A stretch of DNA of 40,639 bases from Synechococcales cyanobacterium 340R_concoct_173_sub (GCA_025354065.1 JANXNM010000316.1:1-40639), one strand, 5' to 3'. Positions 1-8,734 are shown, numbered from the stretch's first letter. Notes: generated from the sequence alone by a model not told the origin. Numbers and translations: made by a program.

Positions 1-369
1 AACATTGCCTGGATCCTGAACCCGATCGAGTACTAATCCAAATGAATCTATTGCAATGTCACTCATCGTCCGTTTCAAACAGCTAGCCACCACGCCTTCT
101 GGACTAACCGTCATTGTCATGGCTTTGAGAACTTCGTCACTTACCAGTTCTACCCGATCGCTCCGATCGACTCCCCAACCGTACAAATCAGGGTTCCGAT
201 CGCGCCAACTTTCTGTAAAACAAAAAACTTCAAAGGTCCGATCGGCCTGAACCGCTTCATCAATCAGATTGTTTCCCTCAAGGAACAAAGTATCCAACTC
301 CCGACGATGCTTAGCTGTCTGAAGCTTCTTAAACAGCTTGACCAACGGATTCTGAGTACTAGTAATCAT
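1..369 (-). CDS. TrmH/SpoU-family RNA 2'-O-methyltransferase, 3'-truncated
   Basis: The gene reads leftward from an ATG at 369 and runs open through base 1, giving 123 residues with the C-terminus outside the window. The first ~95 residues resemble the substrate-binding domain of SpoU enzymes: they open MITSTQNPLVKLFKKLQ and contain FLEGNNLIDEA. Near the edge LVLDRVQDPGNV matches the start of the SAM-binding knotted methylase domain, whose family form is LVLDxVQDPGNxG. Members 2'-O-methylate rRNA or tRNA riboses; which RNA this one modifies cannot be told. The tRNA-Leu gene lies just upstream on the same strand. The family call is firm, the specific target is not. Confidence 0.85.
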   Translation of the reverse strand, partial: MITSTQNPLVKLFKKLQTAKHRRELDTLFLEGNNLIDEAVQADRTFEVFCFTESWRDRNPDLYGWGVDRSDRVELVSDEVLKAMTMTVSPEGVVASCLKRTMSDIAIDSFGLVLDRVQDPGNV

Positions 370-385
370 AAAACCTAAAACATGA

Positions 386-469
386 TGCGGAATCCGGGAC
401 TCGAACCCGGATGCCCAAACGGGCACTAGGACCTGAACCTAGCGCGTCTACCAATTCCGCCAATTCCGC
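386..469 (-). tRNA. tRNA-Leu (anticodon CAG)
   Basis: On the minus strand the acceptor arms GCGGAAT (469-463) and ATTCCGC (393-387) pair perfectly. The D arm has the form GCG...GGTAGACGC. The anticodon stem CTAGG/CCTAG encloses TTCAGGT, giving anticodon CAG (plus-strand 433-435). A long variable arm GCCC...GGGC marks a class II tRNA such as Leu. The T arm is CCGGG-TTCGAGT-CCCGG, and the discriminator is A at 386. CCA is not encoded. It reads CUG codons. Confidence 0.95.
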
Positions 470-732
470 TTATTCAAAGTGCCGCAAATTTCTTTGTCGC
501 AACGCACATTACTATTTCAGATTCCCTCACGACTGTCAAGTATTCCGCGCCAAGTAGAATCCCGGAACATCGCGCTACTCACAAAATTGCCATAAACTCA
601 ATGCCATGGAAAAGACAGGTTTGGGAACCTGACGAACGATCGTAGACATCGACCTACTTTCCTGTAAAATCAAATCCAATTCAATGATCTTGCATTATTT
701 AGTTATCTTATTTAGTCATCGAGGGTATCGCT

Positions 733-2070
733 ATTTCTTCTGTTCTTGGTTCTCTAGCCCCCAGTTCGGCGATCTCCTCAGGTCTAGCCGAAGACGTTCT
801 CAAAATTCAAGGTGGCAAAATCCTGAGCGGGCAAGTCACGATCAGTGGCGCAAAGAATTCTGCCCTTGCATTGATGGCGGGCACGCTTCTTTGTTCAGAA
901 ACCTGTAAGCTTCAGAATGTGCCGTCCTTGGTAGACATTTGTTTGATGACAAAAATTCTGACGGCCCTCGGTGTTAAGGTGATAATTAATGATGATGTTG
1001 TTCAATTTGATCCGTCCCATTTAACCAGTACTGAAGCGCCCTACGAATTAGTCAGCAAAATGCGGGGTAGTTTTTTTATTCTTGGGCCGCTCTTGGCTAG
1101 AATGGGAGAAGCGCGGGTGCCAATGCCCGGTGGTTGTTCAATTGGCAGCCGTCCAGTTGATCTACACGTGCGAGGTTTACAATCCCTTGGGGCTGATGTG
1201 ACGATCGAACATGGTGTCGTTCATGCAAGGGCGAAAAACGGCAAACGGCTTGTTGGCGCGTCTATCTATCTCGACTCGCCTAGTGTCGGTGCAACCGAAA
1301 ATATTATGATGGCGGCAACGCTGGCGGATGGGGAAACCACTATTGAAAATGCCGCACAAGAACCCGAAATTGTCGATTTGGCGGGGTTTTGTAATGCTAT
1401 GGGTGCGAAAATTCAGGGAGCGGGAACCCATCGTATTGTGATTCAGGGGGTCGAGAAGCTTCATGAGGCTGACTATCGAGTGATTCCCGATCGAGTTGAA
1501 GCTGCTACATTTATTCTCGCTGGGGCCATCACCCGATCGACCATCCTCGTCAATCAAATTAACCTGTCCCACATTGCACCAATTCTGGCCAAACTCAAAG
1601 AAATTGGAATTGGCTACGAAATAGAATCTCCGACATCTCTTCGGGTGATGCCCACTGCGTCTTATAGTGGGACTGACATCGAAACGCTCCCCCATCCTGG
1701 GTTTCCCACGGATGTTCAGTCGCCGTTTATGTCGCTATTGGCGTTGGCCGACGGTAATAGTGTGGTCACAGAGACCCTATTTGAAAATCGCTTTATGCAC
1801 GTCGCAGAATTAACTCGCATGGGCGCGGACATCAAGGTCAAAGGAAATGTTGCCATGATCAAAGGCGTGACTTCGTTGTCTGGCGCACCTGTCATTGCTA
1901 CAGATTTGAGAGCTTCCGCAGCATTGGTGATTGCGGGACTGGCGGCAGACGGGGAAACCATTGTCAGCGGTTTGCACCACATGGATCGAGGTTACGATCG
2001 GCTCGAAGCGAAAATGCAGGGACTGGGTGCAAATCTAATCCGTACTACCATCGCTAAATCCGAGGCATAA
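733..2070 (+). CDS. murA: UDP-N-acetylglucosamine 1-carboxyvinyltransferase (MurA), probable AUU start
   Basis: MurA transfers enolpyruvate from PEP to UDP-GlcNAc, the first committed step of cytoplasmic peptidoglycan synthesis. The catalytic pair is seen in [14 protein letters not shown] (Lys41/Asn42 in this numbering) and the active-site Cys in [14 protein letters not shown] (Cys135). The two-lobed repeat fold runs to the C-terminus. Homology continues upstream of the first canonical start (TTG 871/ATG 874), which would remove the essential Lys/Asn. Between the last in-frame stop (700-702) and 871 there is no ATG, GTG or TTG. ATT at 733, eight bases after GAGG (721-724), is the best start and gives 445 aa, normal for cyanobacteria. 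An upstream sequencing error is the alternative. Confidence 0.9.
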   Translation: MSSVLGSLAPSSAISSGLAEDVLKIQGGKILSGQVTISGAKNSALALMAGTLLCSETCKLQNVPSLVDICLMTKILTALGVKVIINDDVVQFDPSHLTSTEAPYELVSKMRGSFFILGPLLARMGEARVPMPGGCSIGSRPVDLHVRGLQSLGADVTIEHGVVHARAKNGKRLVGASIYLDSPSVGATENIMMAATLADGETTIENAAQEPEIVDLAGFCNAMGAKIQGAGTHRIVIQGVEKLHEADYRVIPDRVEAATFILAGAITRSTILVNQINLSHIAPILAKLKEIGIGYEIESPTSLRVMPTASYSGTDIETLPHPGFPTDVQSPFMSLLALADGNSVVTETLFENRFMHVAELTRMGADIKVKGNVAMIKGVTSLSGAPVIATDLRASAALVIAGLAADGETIVSGLHHMDRGYDRLEAKMQGLGANLIRTTIAKSEA

Positions 2071-2180
2071 GTTCACTATTTGGTCTGTTCGACGTATTGA
2101 TCTACTATTGACAGACTTGGAATTGCTGCATGTATCCTGCGGTAATTGCCGAACACAGATGTTTGAATCGAGGTTTCGCT

Positions 2181-3380
2181 ATGTCTCTGGACTGGATTTC
2201 TACCGCCGATCGTCTAAAATCTCTACCGCCCTATGTTTTTGCTCGGCTAGATGAACTCAAGGCCAACGCACGAGCCGAAGGAGTCGATCTGATCGATTTG
2301 GGAATGGGAAATCCAGATGGTGCTACCCCAGATCCTGTAATCGACTCGGCAATTCGAGCCTTACAAGATGTCAAAAATCATGGCTATCCCCCCTTTGAAG
2401 GCACCCCAAATTTCCGAGCCTCCATCACTAACTGGTACGAGCGTCACTACAACGTTGTTTTGGATCCTAATGGAGAAGCTTTACCGCTGCTTGGATCAAA
2501 AGAAGGCTTGACCCATTTGGCGTTGGCCTATATTAATCCTGGCGATCTGATTTTGGTCCCTAGTCCCGCCTATCCGCCCCATTTCCGAGGGCCATTGATT
2601 GCTGGCGCAGAAATTTATCCCATGATGCTGTCGGCCAAAAATGACTGGCTGATTGATTTGGGTGCGATTCCTGATGATGTGGCCGATCGGGCCAAAATTA
2701 TGTACTTCAACTATCCCAGCAATCCAACTACGGCCACGGCTCCTCGGGAATTTTTTGAGGATGTAGTGAAATTTGCGAAGAAACATGAGATTTTACTAGT
2801 CCATGATCAAGCCTACGCAGAGTTAGCCTTTGACGGCTATAAACCTACTAGTCTACTGGAAATTCCTGGTGCAAAGGATATTGGAGTTGAATTCCATACA
2901 TTGTCCAAAACCTACAATATGGCGGGCTGGCGAGTTGGATTTGTTGTAGGTAATCGTCATGTCATTCAGGGATTACGGACCCTGAAAACTAATCTAGATT
3001 ATGGTCTATTTTCAGCAATACAATGTGCGGCTGAGACGGCGCTTCAGCTTCCCGATCGGTATGTCGAAGAGGTTCGTGAACGCTATCGTAGTCGTCGAGA
3101 CTTTCTGATTCAAGGTCTCGGTGAACTGGGCTGGACCATTCCCAAACCAAAAGCCACGATGTATTTGTGGATGCCTTGTTCAGTTGGAATGGATTCCACT
3201 ACCTTTGCATTATCTGTTTTACAGAAGACTGGCATTGTCGTCACACCTGGGAATGCGTTTGGCGCAGGCGGTGAAGGTTATGTCCGAATTAGTTTGATTG
3301 CAGATCATAATCGTATGACTGAAGCACTTAATCGGTTAAAAAACGCAGGCATTCGCTATGACTCACCGATCGTTTGTTAA
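2181..3380 (+). CDS. Class I/II PLP aminotransferase, AlaC-like
   Basis: This fold-type I aminotransferase of 399 aa resembles alanine-forming AlaC and the related LL-diaminopimelate/aspartate aminotransferases. It should move an amino group between an amino acid and pyruvate or another 2-oxo acid in the cytoplasm. Visible marks are DLGMGNPDGATP near the N-terminus, GSKEGLTHL (cofactor phosphate region), FNYPSNPTT with the ring-binding Asn, VHDQAYAEL, and TLSKTYNMAGWRVGF with the Schiff-base Lys243. The ATG at 2181 is preferred over ATG 2130: it has GAGG at 2170-2173 with good spacing, and the protein then begins MSLDWIS like its relatives. Exact substrate is not determined from sequence. Confidence 0.88.
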   Translation: MSLDWISTADRLKSLPPYVFARLDELKANARAEGVDLIDLGMGNPDGATPDPVIDSAIRALQDVKNHGYPPFEGTPNFRASITNWYERHYNVVLDPNGEALPLLGSKEGLTHLALAYINPGDLILVPSPAYPPHFRGPLIAGAEIYPMMLSAKNDWLIDLGAIPDDVADRAKIMYFNYPSNPTTATAPREFFEDVVKFAKKHEILLVHDQAYAELAFDGYKPTSLLEIPGAKDIGVEFHTLSKTYNMAGWRVGFVVGNRHVIQGLRTLKTNLDYGLFSAIQCAAETALQLPDRYVEEVRERYRSRRDFLIQGLGELGWTIPKPKATMYLWMPCSVGMDSTTFALSVLQKTGIVVTPGNAFGAGGEGYVRISLIADHNRMTEALNRLKNAGIRYDSPIVC

Positions 3381-3393
3381 AGCATCCTAGATC

Positions 3394-3427
3394 AAAAAGC
3401 TAACTCGACCGATCGGATGAGTTAGCT
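3394..3427 (-). terminator. Rho-independent terminator, probably bidirectional
   Basis: A perfect 9-bp inverted repeat, AGCTAACTC (3398-3406) and GAGTTAGCT (3419-3427), lies between the convergent aminotransferase and the 3458-3844 gene. On the minus strand it is followed by five T (plus-strand A run 3394-3398), so it mainly serves the minus-strand gene. On the plus strand the tail is poor. Confidence 0.75.
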
Positions 3428-3457
3428 CTTGACTACTATTAAACAATGTCAAAAAGA

Positions 3458-3844
3458 CTAAGATACTTTCATCAAACCATCAAACCAAGGTTTAAATTGA
3501 TCGCGGCGGAAGACTTGCGCCCGTTGACGTTGATCAAATCGAACTAAACTGGGTGCACCATACAAACTTATACATTTGCGTAACCAAGTGGCAACACCTT
3601 CACCCGAATCAGAAGGCATTTCAGACTGAAATGGACCATACATCAATACCAAATGGCTATTGCTATATAAGGGCGCATCTTCTTCAATTAAACGAGTGAG
3701 ATAAGTGTGAGGCGTATAGCTCTCGTCATAGGACCGACGGCCCCCATTCCAACTTTTACTTGAACCCATTTCTGAAGACACATCACCTTCCACGGGATTA
3801 CGACCATATCGACGACTACGCTGCTGAGAATGTCTCTGGGACAT
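3458..3844 (-). CDS. Hypothetical protein, 128 aa
   Basis: I do not recognise this family. The start is well supported: AAGGAG lies about six bases upstream of the ATG at 3844. A terminator follows the stop. The first ~40 residues are rich in Ser, Arg and Gly (SQRHSQQRSRRYGR) and look disordered. The rest (TYLTRLIEEDAPLYSNSHLV, GVATWLRKCISLYG) has a mixed hydrophobic pattern that suggests a small folded domain. There is no signal peptide or membrane segment, so it should be cytoplasmic. The gene stands alone between the convergent aminotransferase and the divergent gltA leader. Confidence 0.7.
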   Translation of the reverse strand: MSQRHSQQRSRRYGRNPVEGDVSSEMGSSKSWNGGRRSYDESYTPHTYLTRLIEEDAPLYSNSHLVLMYGPFQSEMPSDSGEGVATWLRKCISLYGAPSLVRFDQRQRAQVFRRDQFKPWFDGLMKVS

Positions 3845-4284
3845 ATAACTCCTTAAATTTACGGGTAAGACCCTTCATATCGATTAGCAAATATCCTTAC
3901 GTCCCTATTCTATTTGGGCAATAGCAAATTACAAAACTGATATGGGTCAAAGGTCAAAAGACAGTGCTGAATACTTTAAAGCACTGAACCTACAGCTAAT
4001 AGAGCATATTGATGGGAAACAAGACTAATTCCCGTATGCTTAGGCCGAGGTAGGTTAGGTGAAGAGATAATTAATCAGCCTTTCGTATTTCCATATTACT
4101 ACCTTTTAAGAAAAACAGCAACATAAAATGTTGAGTCTTGACTAGGATTTGTGATAAGAATCACATTTCGCCCCCATTCTCCATGGGATTATGTCGAATA
4201 CAGAGACAAAGTTCGATACTATTATCAGAATCAGTCTCGTAATCAGATTAAGCATTCGAATTTAAGTTAGAAACACTATTTCCT
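3845..4284. other. 440-base intergenic region between divergent genes
   Basis: I see no gene here. The region carries the promoters of the 3458-3844 gene (leftward) and gltA (rightward). It holds an inverted repeat CAGTGCT...AGCACTG (3962-3968 and 3980-3986) and a perfect CRP-type palindrome at 4150-4165. The A+T content is higher than in the neighbouring genes. Confidence 0.6.
4150..4165. promoter_or_regulatory. CRP/SYCRP1-type operator upstream of gltA
   Basis: TGTGATAAGAATCACA is an exact TGTGA-N6-TCACA palindrome, the consensus for bacterial CRP and cyanobacterial cAMP-receptor SYCRP1. It sits 119 bases before the gltA start. It overlaps a possible extended -10 (TG-T-GATAAG) with TTGAGT (4131-4136) as -35. 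If that promoter is used, the bound factor would repress. Function is inferred from the match only. Confidence 0.5.
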
Positions 4285-5421
4285 ATGGCAGTCTACGAAT
4301 ATCATGCAGGTCTTGAAGGCGTTCCAGCAACCCAATCTAGCATCAGCTTTGTGGATGGGCAAAAGGGACTTTTAGAATATCGAGGCATTGCTATTGAGCA
4401 TCTCGCGAGTCAAAGTACTTTTCTGGAGACTGCCTACCTTCTGATTTGGGGAGAGTTGCCAAACCAGAAGGAACTCGAAGGCTTTCAACAGGAAATCCAA
4501 GGTCATCGCCGCCTGAAATATCGGGTGAGAGACATGATGAAATGCTTTCCCGAGAGCGGTCATCCGATGGATGCGTTGCAAGCCTGTGCTGCTGCTCTGG
4601 GCTTATTTTATTCTCGTCGAGAAATTAGTGATCCAGCTTACGTCCATGAAGCCGTCGTTCGTCTTTTGGCCAAGGTTCCAACAATGGTTGCGGCCTTTCA
4701 GCTCATGCGGAATGGCAACGATCCAGTGCAGCCTCGGGATGATCTTAGCTATGCGGCAAATTTTTTATACATGCTCAATGAACGTGAACCCGATCCGTTC
4801 TTGGCTCATATTTTTGATGTGTGTCTGACGCTTCATGCCGAGCATACGATTAATGCTTCTACGTTTTCGGCCATGGTAACAGCCTCAACGCTGACGGACC
4901 CTTATGCGGTGATTGCATCCGCCGTGGGAACTTTGGCTGGACCGCTGCATGGTGGAGCTGCGGAAGAAGTGGTGGGGATGCTGGAAACAATTGGAACGGT
5001 CGAAAATGTTCGCCCCTTTGTTGAAAATTGTGTTGCCAATAAAAAGAAAATTATGGGTTTCGGTCATCGGGTCTATAAAGTTAAGGATCCGCGTGCCACC
5101 ATCTTGCAAAATTTAGCCGAACAACTCTTCGATCGGTTTGGCCACGATCATTATTACGATATAGCCGTCGAGCTAGAAAATGTTGTGAGTGAAAAAATGA
5201 GTTACAAGGGTATTTATCCTAATGTAGATTTTTACTCTGGCTTGGTCTACCGCAAGCTCGGCATCCCGACGGATCTCTATACTCCTGTGTTTGCAATTTC
5301 ACGAACGGCTGGCTGGCTCGCTCATTGGAAAGAGCAATTGGGCGAAAATCGTATCTTCAGGCCAACGCAAATCTATACGGGACTCCATGGAATCGATTAT
5401 GTTCCGATCGGTGAGCGCTAA
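4285..5421 (+). CDS. gltA: Citrate synthase
   Basis: The enzyme condenses acetyl-CoA and oxaloacetate to citrate at the entry to the cyanobacterial TCA pathway and 2-oxoglutarate supply. The 378-aa length fits the short, Gram-positive-like citrate synthase class. The catalytic triad is visible: His222 in GPLHGGAAEE, His261 in MGFGHRVYKVKDPRA, and Asp315 in PNVDFYSGLVYRKLG. The oxaloacetate-contacting LHAEHTINAST precedes them, and the C-terminus AHWKEQLGENRIFRPTQIY is typical. The ATG at 4285 gives the usual N-terminus (MAVYEYHAGLEGVP). The gene is single, with a long leader containing a CRP-type site. Confidence 0.96.
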   Translation: MAVYEYHAGLEGVPATQSSISFVDGQKGLLEYRGIAIEHLASQSTFLETAYLLIWGELPNQKELEGFQQEIQGHRRLKYRVRDMMKCFPESGHPMDALQACAAALGLFYSRREISDPAYVHEAVVRLLAKVPTMVAAFQLMRNGNDPVQPRDDLSYAANFLYMLNEREPDPFLAHIFDVCLTLHAEHTINASTFSAMVTASTLTDPYAVIASAVGTLAGPLHGGAAEEVVGMLETIGTVENVRPFVENCVANKKKIMGFGHRVYKVKDPRATILQNLAEQLFDRFGHDHYYDIAVELENVVSEKMSYKGIYPNVDFYSGLVYRKLGIPTDLYTPVFAISRTAGWLAHWKEQLGENRIFRPTQIYTGLHGIDYVPIGER

Positions 5422-5794
5422 CCATATTACTAATCTTCTTTGTTCCTGAAAGAAGATTATCTAAAAAGAGCTGCGTTGGTGGGTCTCACCCCCCTTCACG
5501 AAAAAAAGTTCATTTGTAATAATAATTGGGTGACGATTTTCAGGAACTCCAGCCCTCAGAAGAAATTCCGGGGGTTTATTTTATGCATAGATTTATTTCT
5601 ATTGTTTGATGTGATCGGGCGATCGTAAAGTAACCATTGAGATTAAGTAATTCTTATGTAAGGTGAAGATCTTTGTAGCTAGACCCATGGAAATGATTCC
5701 AGGCTCCAAGAGAAAGATATACTAGTAGAGTTGAGGCGGATTGTTCGAGTCATGGATTCGAGTCGCTAGAGTAGGAAGCCGCGAGTGAGTCACG
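5422..5794. other. 373-base intergenic leader between gltA and ndhA, with a hairpin
   Basis: No gene is supported here. Directly after gltA an 11-bp perfect inverted repeat, TAATCTTCTTT (5431-5441) and AAAGAAGATTA (5449-5459), encloses a 7-base loop. It lacks a T run, so it could be a processing/stability hairpin or a weak terminator. The rest should hold the ndhAIGE promoter, which I cannot place with confidence. Confidence 0.55.
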
Positions 5795-6913
5795 ATGAAT
5801 CCAGGAATTGATTTACAAGGAACCTTTATCGAATCTTTGCAGGGTTTTGGCCTTCCAGCCGGGGCCGCTAAGGCGATTTGGATGCCGCTGCCCATGTTGA
5901 TTGTGCTTGTGGGTTCGACGGTTGCCGTTCTGATTGCGGTGTGGATGGAGCGCAAGGTTTCGGCTGCTGCCCAGCAACGTATTGGTCCTGAGTACATTGG
6001 CCCACTCGGAATCTTGGCCCCTTTGGCGGATGGCTTAAAGCTGGTTTTTAAGGAAGATATTATTCCGGCAAAGGCAGATAAATGGCTTTTCACCTTCGGT
6101 CCAATGATTGGGGTAATTCCAGTATTCCTATCCTTTTTGATCGTACCTTTCGGCGAGAACTTGCTGATTAGCGATGTGGGGATGGGTGTTTTTCTGTGGA
6201 TTGCGCTTTCAAGTGTGGTGCCGATCGGACTCTTAATGTCTGGTTATGCCTCAAATAATAAGTATTCTCTTCTGGGCGGACTTCGAGCCACTGCGCAATC
6301 TTTGGCCTACGAAATTCCATTGGCATTGGCAGTGATGGCGATCGCTATGATGTCAAATTCCCTCAGCACTGTTGATATTGTTCAGCACCAATCGGGTTAT
6401 GGGTTGCTCGGGTGGAACATTTGGCGACAACCGATTGGCTTTGTAATTTTCTTCATTGCGTCCTTGGCTGAATGTGAACGGACTCCATTTGACTTGCCTG
6501 AAGCCGAAGAAGAACTGGTGGCTGGATATCAGACTGAGTACTCTGGGATGAAGTTTGCGCTTTTTTATCTAGGGTCTTATGTCAACCTAACCCTGTCAGC
6601 TCTGTTGGTTTCGATTCTTTACTTGGGCGGATGGGAAGCCCCGATTCCGGTGGGGTTGATTTCAAGTACTTTCAATATCAGTGACACGACTCCTTGGTTG
6701 CAGGTGATTACGGGCGCTGTTGGAATTGTGATGACGCTCTTGAAAACCTATGCGTTAGTATTTTTCATTGTGTTGATTCGATGGACGATTCCTCGGGTCC
6801 GCATTGATCAATTGCTAAACCTGGGCTGGAAGTTTCTGCTTCCGGTGGCGCTGGCTAACCTATTGGCGACAGCGGGGTTAAAGCTGACGTTTCCAGCATT
6901 CTTTGGTGGATAG
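5795..6913 (+). CDS. ndhA: NAD(P)H-quinone oxidoreductase subunit 1 (NdhA)
   Basis: NdhA is the membrane-arm subunit of NDH-1 that anchors the peripheral arm and forms part of the plastoquinone site. It is homologous to NuoH/ND1 and lies in the thylakoid membrane. The 372-aa protein is strongly hydrophobic with about eight helices. ND1 signatures are visible: [21 protein letters not shown] (first cytoplasmic loop), [15 protein letters not shown], and the acidic loop [19 protein letters not shown] that contributes to the quinone channel. It heads the conserved cyanobacterial order ndhA-ndhI-ndhG-ndhE, all on one strand with short gaps, so it is probably one transcript. Confidence 0.96.
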   Translation: MNPGIDLQGTFIESLQGFGLPAGAAKAIWMPLPMLIVLVGSTVAVLIAVWMERKVSAAAQQRIGPEYIGPLGILAPLADGLKLVFKEDIIPAKADKWLFTFGPMIGVIPVFLSFLIVPFGENLLISDVGMGVFLWIALSSVVPIGLLMSGYASNNKYSLLGGLRATAQSLAYEIPLALAVMAIAMMSNSLSTVDIVQHQSGYGLLGWNIWRQPIGFVIFFIASLAECERTPFDLPEAEEELVAGYQTEYSGMKFALFYLGSYVNLTLSALLVSILYLGGWEAPIPVGLISSTFNISDTTPWLQVITGAVGIVMTLLKTYALVFFIVLIRWTIPRVRIDQLLNLGWKFLLPVALANLLATAGLKLTFPAFFGG

Positions 6914-6922
6914 GTTGACCTG

Positions 6923-6960
6923 TTTGAATGGCTTGCTAGTTTGAATGGCTTGCTAGTTTG
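6923..6960 (+). repeat. 17-bp tandem duplication in the ndhA-ndhI spacer
   Basis: TTTGAATGGCTTGCTAG occurs at 6923-6939 and again at 6940-6956, followed by TTTG of a third copy. It starts 10 bases after the ndhA stop. It probably arose by slippage and makes the upstream ATG at 6941 look like an ndhI start. Confidence 0.9.
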
Positions 6961-7003
6961 GATACTATTCAGTGCGATCGTAAATTTTAGAGAGCCACGC
7001 ATC

Positions 7004-7630
7004 ATGTTGAAATTTCTGAAGCAAGTTGGAGACTATACCAAAGAGGTTGTTCAGTCCGCCAAATACATTGGCCAAGGACTGTCCGTCACCTTTGATCACA
7101 TGCGCCGCCGCCCCGTGACGGTTCAGTACCCTTATGAAAAGCTGATTCCATCGGAACGATTTCGAGGGCGAATTCACTATGAATTTGATAAATGTATTTC
7201 CTGTGAAGTTTGTGTTCGGGTTTGTCCGATTAACTTACCTGTTGTGGATTGGGAGTTTAATAAAGCCACAAAGAAAAAAGATCTAAAACATTACAGCATT
7301 GATTTTGGGGTCTGTATTTTCTGTGGAAACTGCGTTGAGTATTGCCCAACCAACTGTTTATCCATGACCGAAGAATACGAATTAGCGGTCTATGAACGTC
7401 ACGAACTCAACTACGACAGCGTGGCTCTGGGTCGATTGCCGTATAAGGTGACGGATGATCCCATGGTGACTCCGATGCGTGAGTTTGCATATTTGCCAAA
7501 GGGCGTGATGGATCCTCATGAACTTCCAGCCGGATCGCGAAGGGCTGGCAAAACTCCCCAGGAAATTGTGGCTGAGATTCAAGCGGCTCAAGCAGCTCAA
7601 GCAAAGGTTACGGTGATTTCTGAAGGCTAG
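7004..7630 (+). CDS. ndhI: NAD(P)H-quinone oxidoreductase subunit I (NdhI), 2x[4Fe-4S]
   Basis: NdhI carries the two [4Fe-4S] clusters that pass electrons through the peripheral arm of NDH-1 towards plastoquinone. Both ligand motifs are complete: [12 protein letters not shown] and [12 protein letters not shown]. The N-terminal [20 protein letters not shown] is the usual membrane-associated start. The upstream ATG at 6941 would add 21 residues read from a tandem duplication, so 7004 is chosen, giving 208 aa. The C-terminal ~30 residues are an Ala/Gln-rich tail (AAQAAQAK) of the kind that varies between species. It sits between ndhA and ndhG in the operon. Confidence 0.95.
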   Translation: MLKFLKQVGDYTKEVVQSAKYIGQGLSVTFDHMRRRPVTVQYPYEKLIPSERFRGRIHYEFDKCISCEVCVRVCPINLPVVDWEFNKATKKKDLKHYSIDFGVCIFCGNCVEYCPTNCLSMTEEYELAVYERHELNYDSVALGRLPYKVTDDPMVTPMREFAYLPKGVMDPHELPAGSRRAGKTPQEIVAEIQAAQAAQAKVTVISEG

Positions 7631-7677
7631 TTAGGATTGAATTTAGATTTAAGTTTGTAAGGAATGGAGGGCGATCG

Positions 7678-8280
7678 GTGAATTTGGCAGAAGGCGTACA
7701 ACTGGTTTCGTTTGGGATATTAGCGGCGGCGGTGCTGATCTCGGCATTGGGCGTGGTGTTGCTGAAAAATGTGGTTTATTCTGCTTTTTTGTTAGGCGGG
7801 TCGTTTATTAGCATGGCAGGATTGTATTTTCTGCTGAATGCTGATTTCGTTGCCGCAGCACAGGTTTTGGTCTACGTTGGGGCGATTAATGTCCTAATTT
7901 TGTTCGCCATCATGTTGGTGAACAAGCAGGAAGAATATGCCGTTGTGAAGGGCGCGGGTGTTCGTCAAGTGGCGACAGCGTTGGTGTGCTTGGGTCTGTT
8001 TACACTGTTGGGGACGATGGTGGTTTCGACTCCTTGGGCAATCTCGTCTGCGACTCCGGTGGGCGATGGGAGCATTGTGACGATCGGGATTCACTTTTTC
8101 ACCGACTTTTTGTTGCCTTTTGAATTAGTGTCTGTGTTGCTGTTAATTGCGTTGGTGGGTGCGATTGTCTTAGCGCGGCGCGAGTTTTTTCCAGAGAATC
8201 TGTTGCAATCGGGTGAAGATGAAGCTTTGATGCTGCCTGAGCGACCAAGAGAAATGGTATCGAGTCGCGACAATAAATAG
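7678..8280 (+). CDS. ndhG: NAD(P)H-quinone oxidoreductase subunit 6 (NdhG)
   Basis: NdhG is a membrane subunit of NDH-1, homologous to NuoJ/ND6, in the part of the arm that couples quinone reduction to proton pumping. The 200-aa protein has about five hydrophobic helices. The conserved segment NADFVAAAQVLVYVGAINVLILF is the ND6 signature. It starts with GTG at 7678, preceded by GGAGG (7666-7670) at seven bases, which fixes the start. The C-terminus is hydrophilic and acidic. ndhI lies 47 bases upstream and ndhE 43 bases downstream. Confidence 0.95.
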   Translation: MNLAEGVQLVSFGILAAAVLISALGVVLLKNVVYSAFLLGGSFISMAGLYFLLNADFVAAAQVLVYVGAINVLILFAIMLVNKQEEYAVVKGAGVRQVATALVCLGLFTLLGTMVVSTPWAISSATPVGDGSIVTIGIHFFTDFLLPFELVSVLLLIALVGAIVLARREFFPENLLQSGEDEALMLPERPREMVSSRDNK

Positions 8281-8323
8281 GGGTCAACTAGAAATAGGGT
8301 CTAACTAGGATTTAGGGATTTAT

Positions 8324-8629
8324 ATGCAACTTCAGTATTTTCTTCTCATTGCTGCCGCGCTGTTTTGTATTGGTGTGTTCGGGCTAGTTACAAGCCGAAA
8401 TGCGGTGCGAGTGTTGATGTCCATTGAGTTAATGCTTAATGCAGTCAATCTGAATTTGATGGCATTTTCAAACTATGTCGATCCTAAAGAGATTAAGGGG
8501 CAGGTTTTTACTACTTTTATTATTGCGATCGCGGCGGCGGAGGCTGCTGTTGGGTTGGCAATTGTTCTGGCAATTTATCGGAACCGCGACACGGTAGATA
8601 TGGAGCAGTTTAATTTGCTCAAATGGTAG
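8324..8629 (+). CDS. ndhE: NAD(P)H-quinone oxidoreductase subunit 4L (NdhE)
   Basis: NdhE is the 101-aa, three-helix NuoK/ND4L homologue of the NDH-1 membrane arm. Its buried Glu residues are part of the proton path: they are seen in [18 protein letters not shown] (helix 2) and [18 protein letters not shown] (helix 3). The length is exactly that of the family. It is the last gene of the ndhAIGE run and is followed by a hairpin at 8646-8674. The larger antiporter-like subunits (ndhD, ndhF) are not nearby, as is usual in cyanobacteria. Confidence 0.95.
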   Translation: MQLQYFLLIAAALFCIGVFGLVTSRNAVRVLMSIELMLNAVNLNLMAFSNYVDPKEIKGQVFTTFIIAIAAAEAAVGLAIVLAIYRNRDTVDMEQFNLLKW

Positions 8630-8645
8630 AGAATTAAGAGTTTAG

Positions 8646-8674
8646 AACCGATCTGGGGTAACTCAGGATCGGTT
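8646..8674 (+). terminator. Probable terminator of ndhAIGE
   Basis: AACCGATC (8646-8653) pairs with GATCGGTT (8667-8674), with a further TG/CA pair past a one-base bulge. The tail TTCTTATC is only moderately T-rich. It starts 17 bases after the ndhE stop. Confidence 0.55.
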
Positions 8675-8682
8675 TCTTATCA

Positions 8683-8708
8683 TAATTTTTTGTCGTAATT
8701 TTTTGTCG
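8683..8708 (+). repeat. 13-bp tandem duplication
   Basis: TAATTTTTTGTCG is repeated head to tail at 8683-8695 and 8696-8708, after the ndh terminator. The duplication looks like simple slippage. Confidence 0.9.
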
Positions 8709-8734
8709 TAAGAAGTATGCCGATCGCTTCACAA

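Noticed and set aside
684..908. Plus-strand ORF with ATG 684 in front of murA
   Set aside because: It is out of frame with murA, its translation has no family features, and it overlaps the MurA N-terminal coding region.
4085..4099. Possible NtcA site upstream of gltA (GTA...TAC)
   Set aside because: The spacing is nine bases, not the eight of GTA-N8-TAC, and no well-placed -10 follows.
5440..5628. 62-codon plus-strand ORF after gltA
   Set aside because: Its TTG start lies inside the 5431-5459 hairpin, it has no ribosome site and no recognisable protein features.
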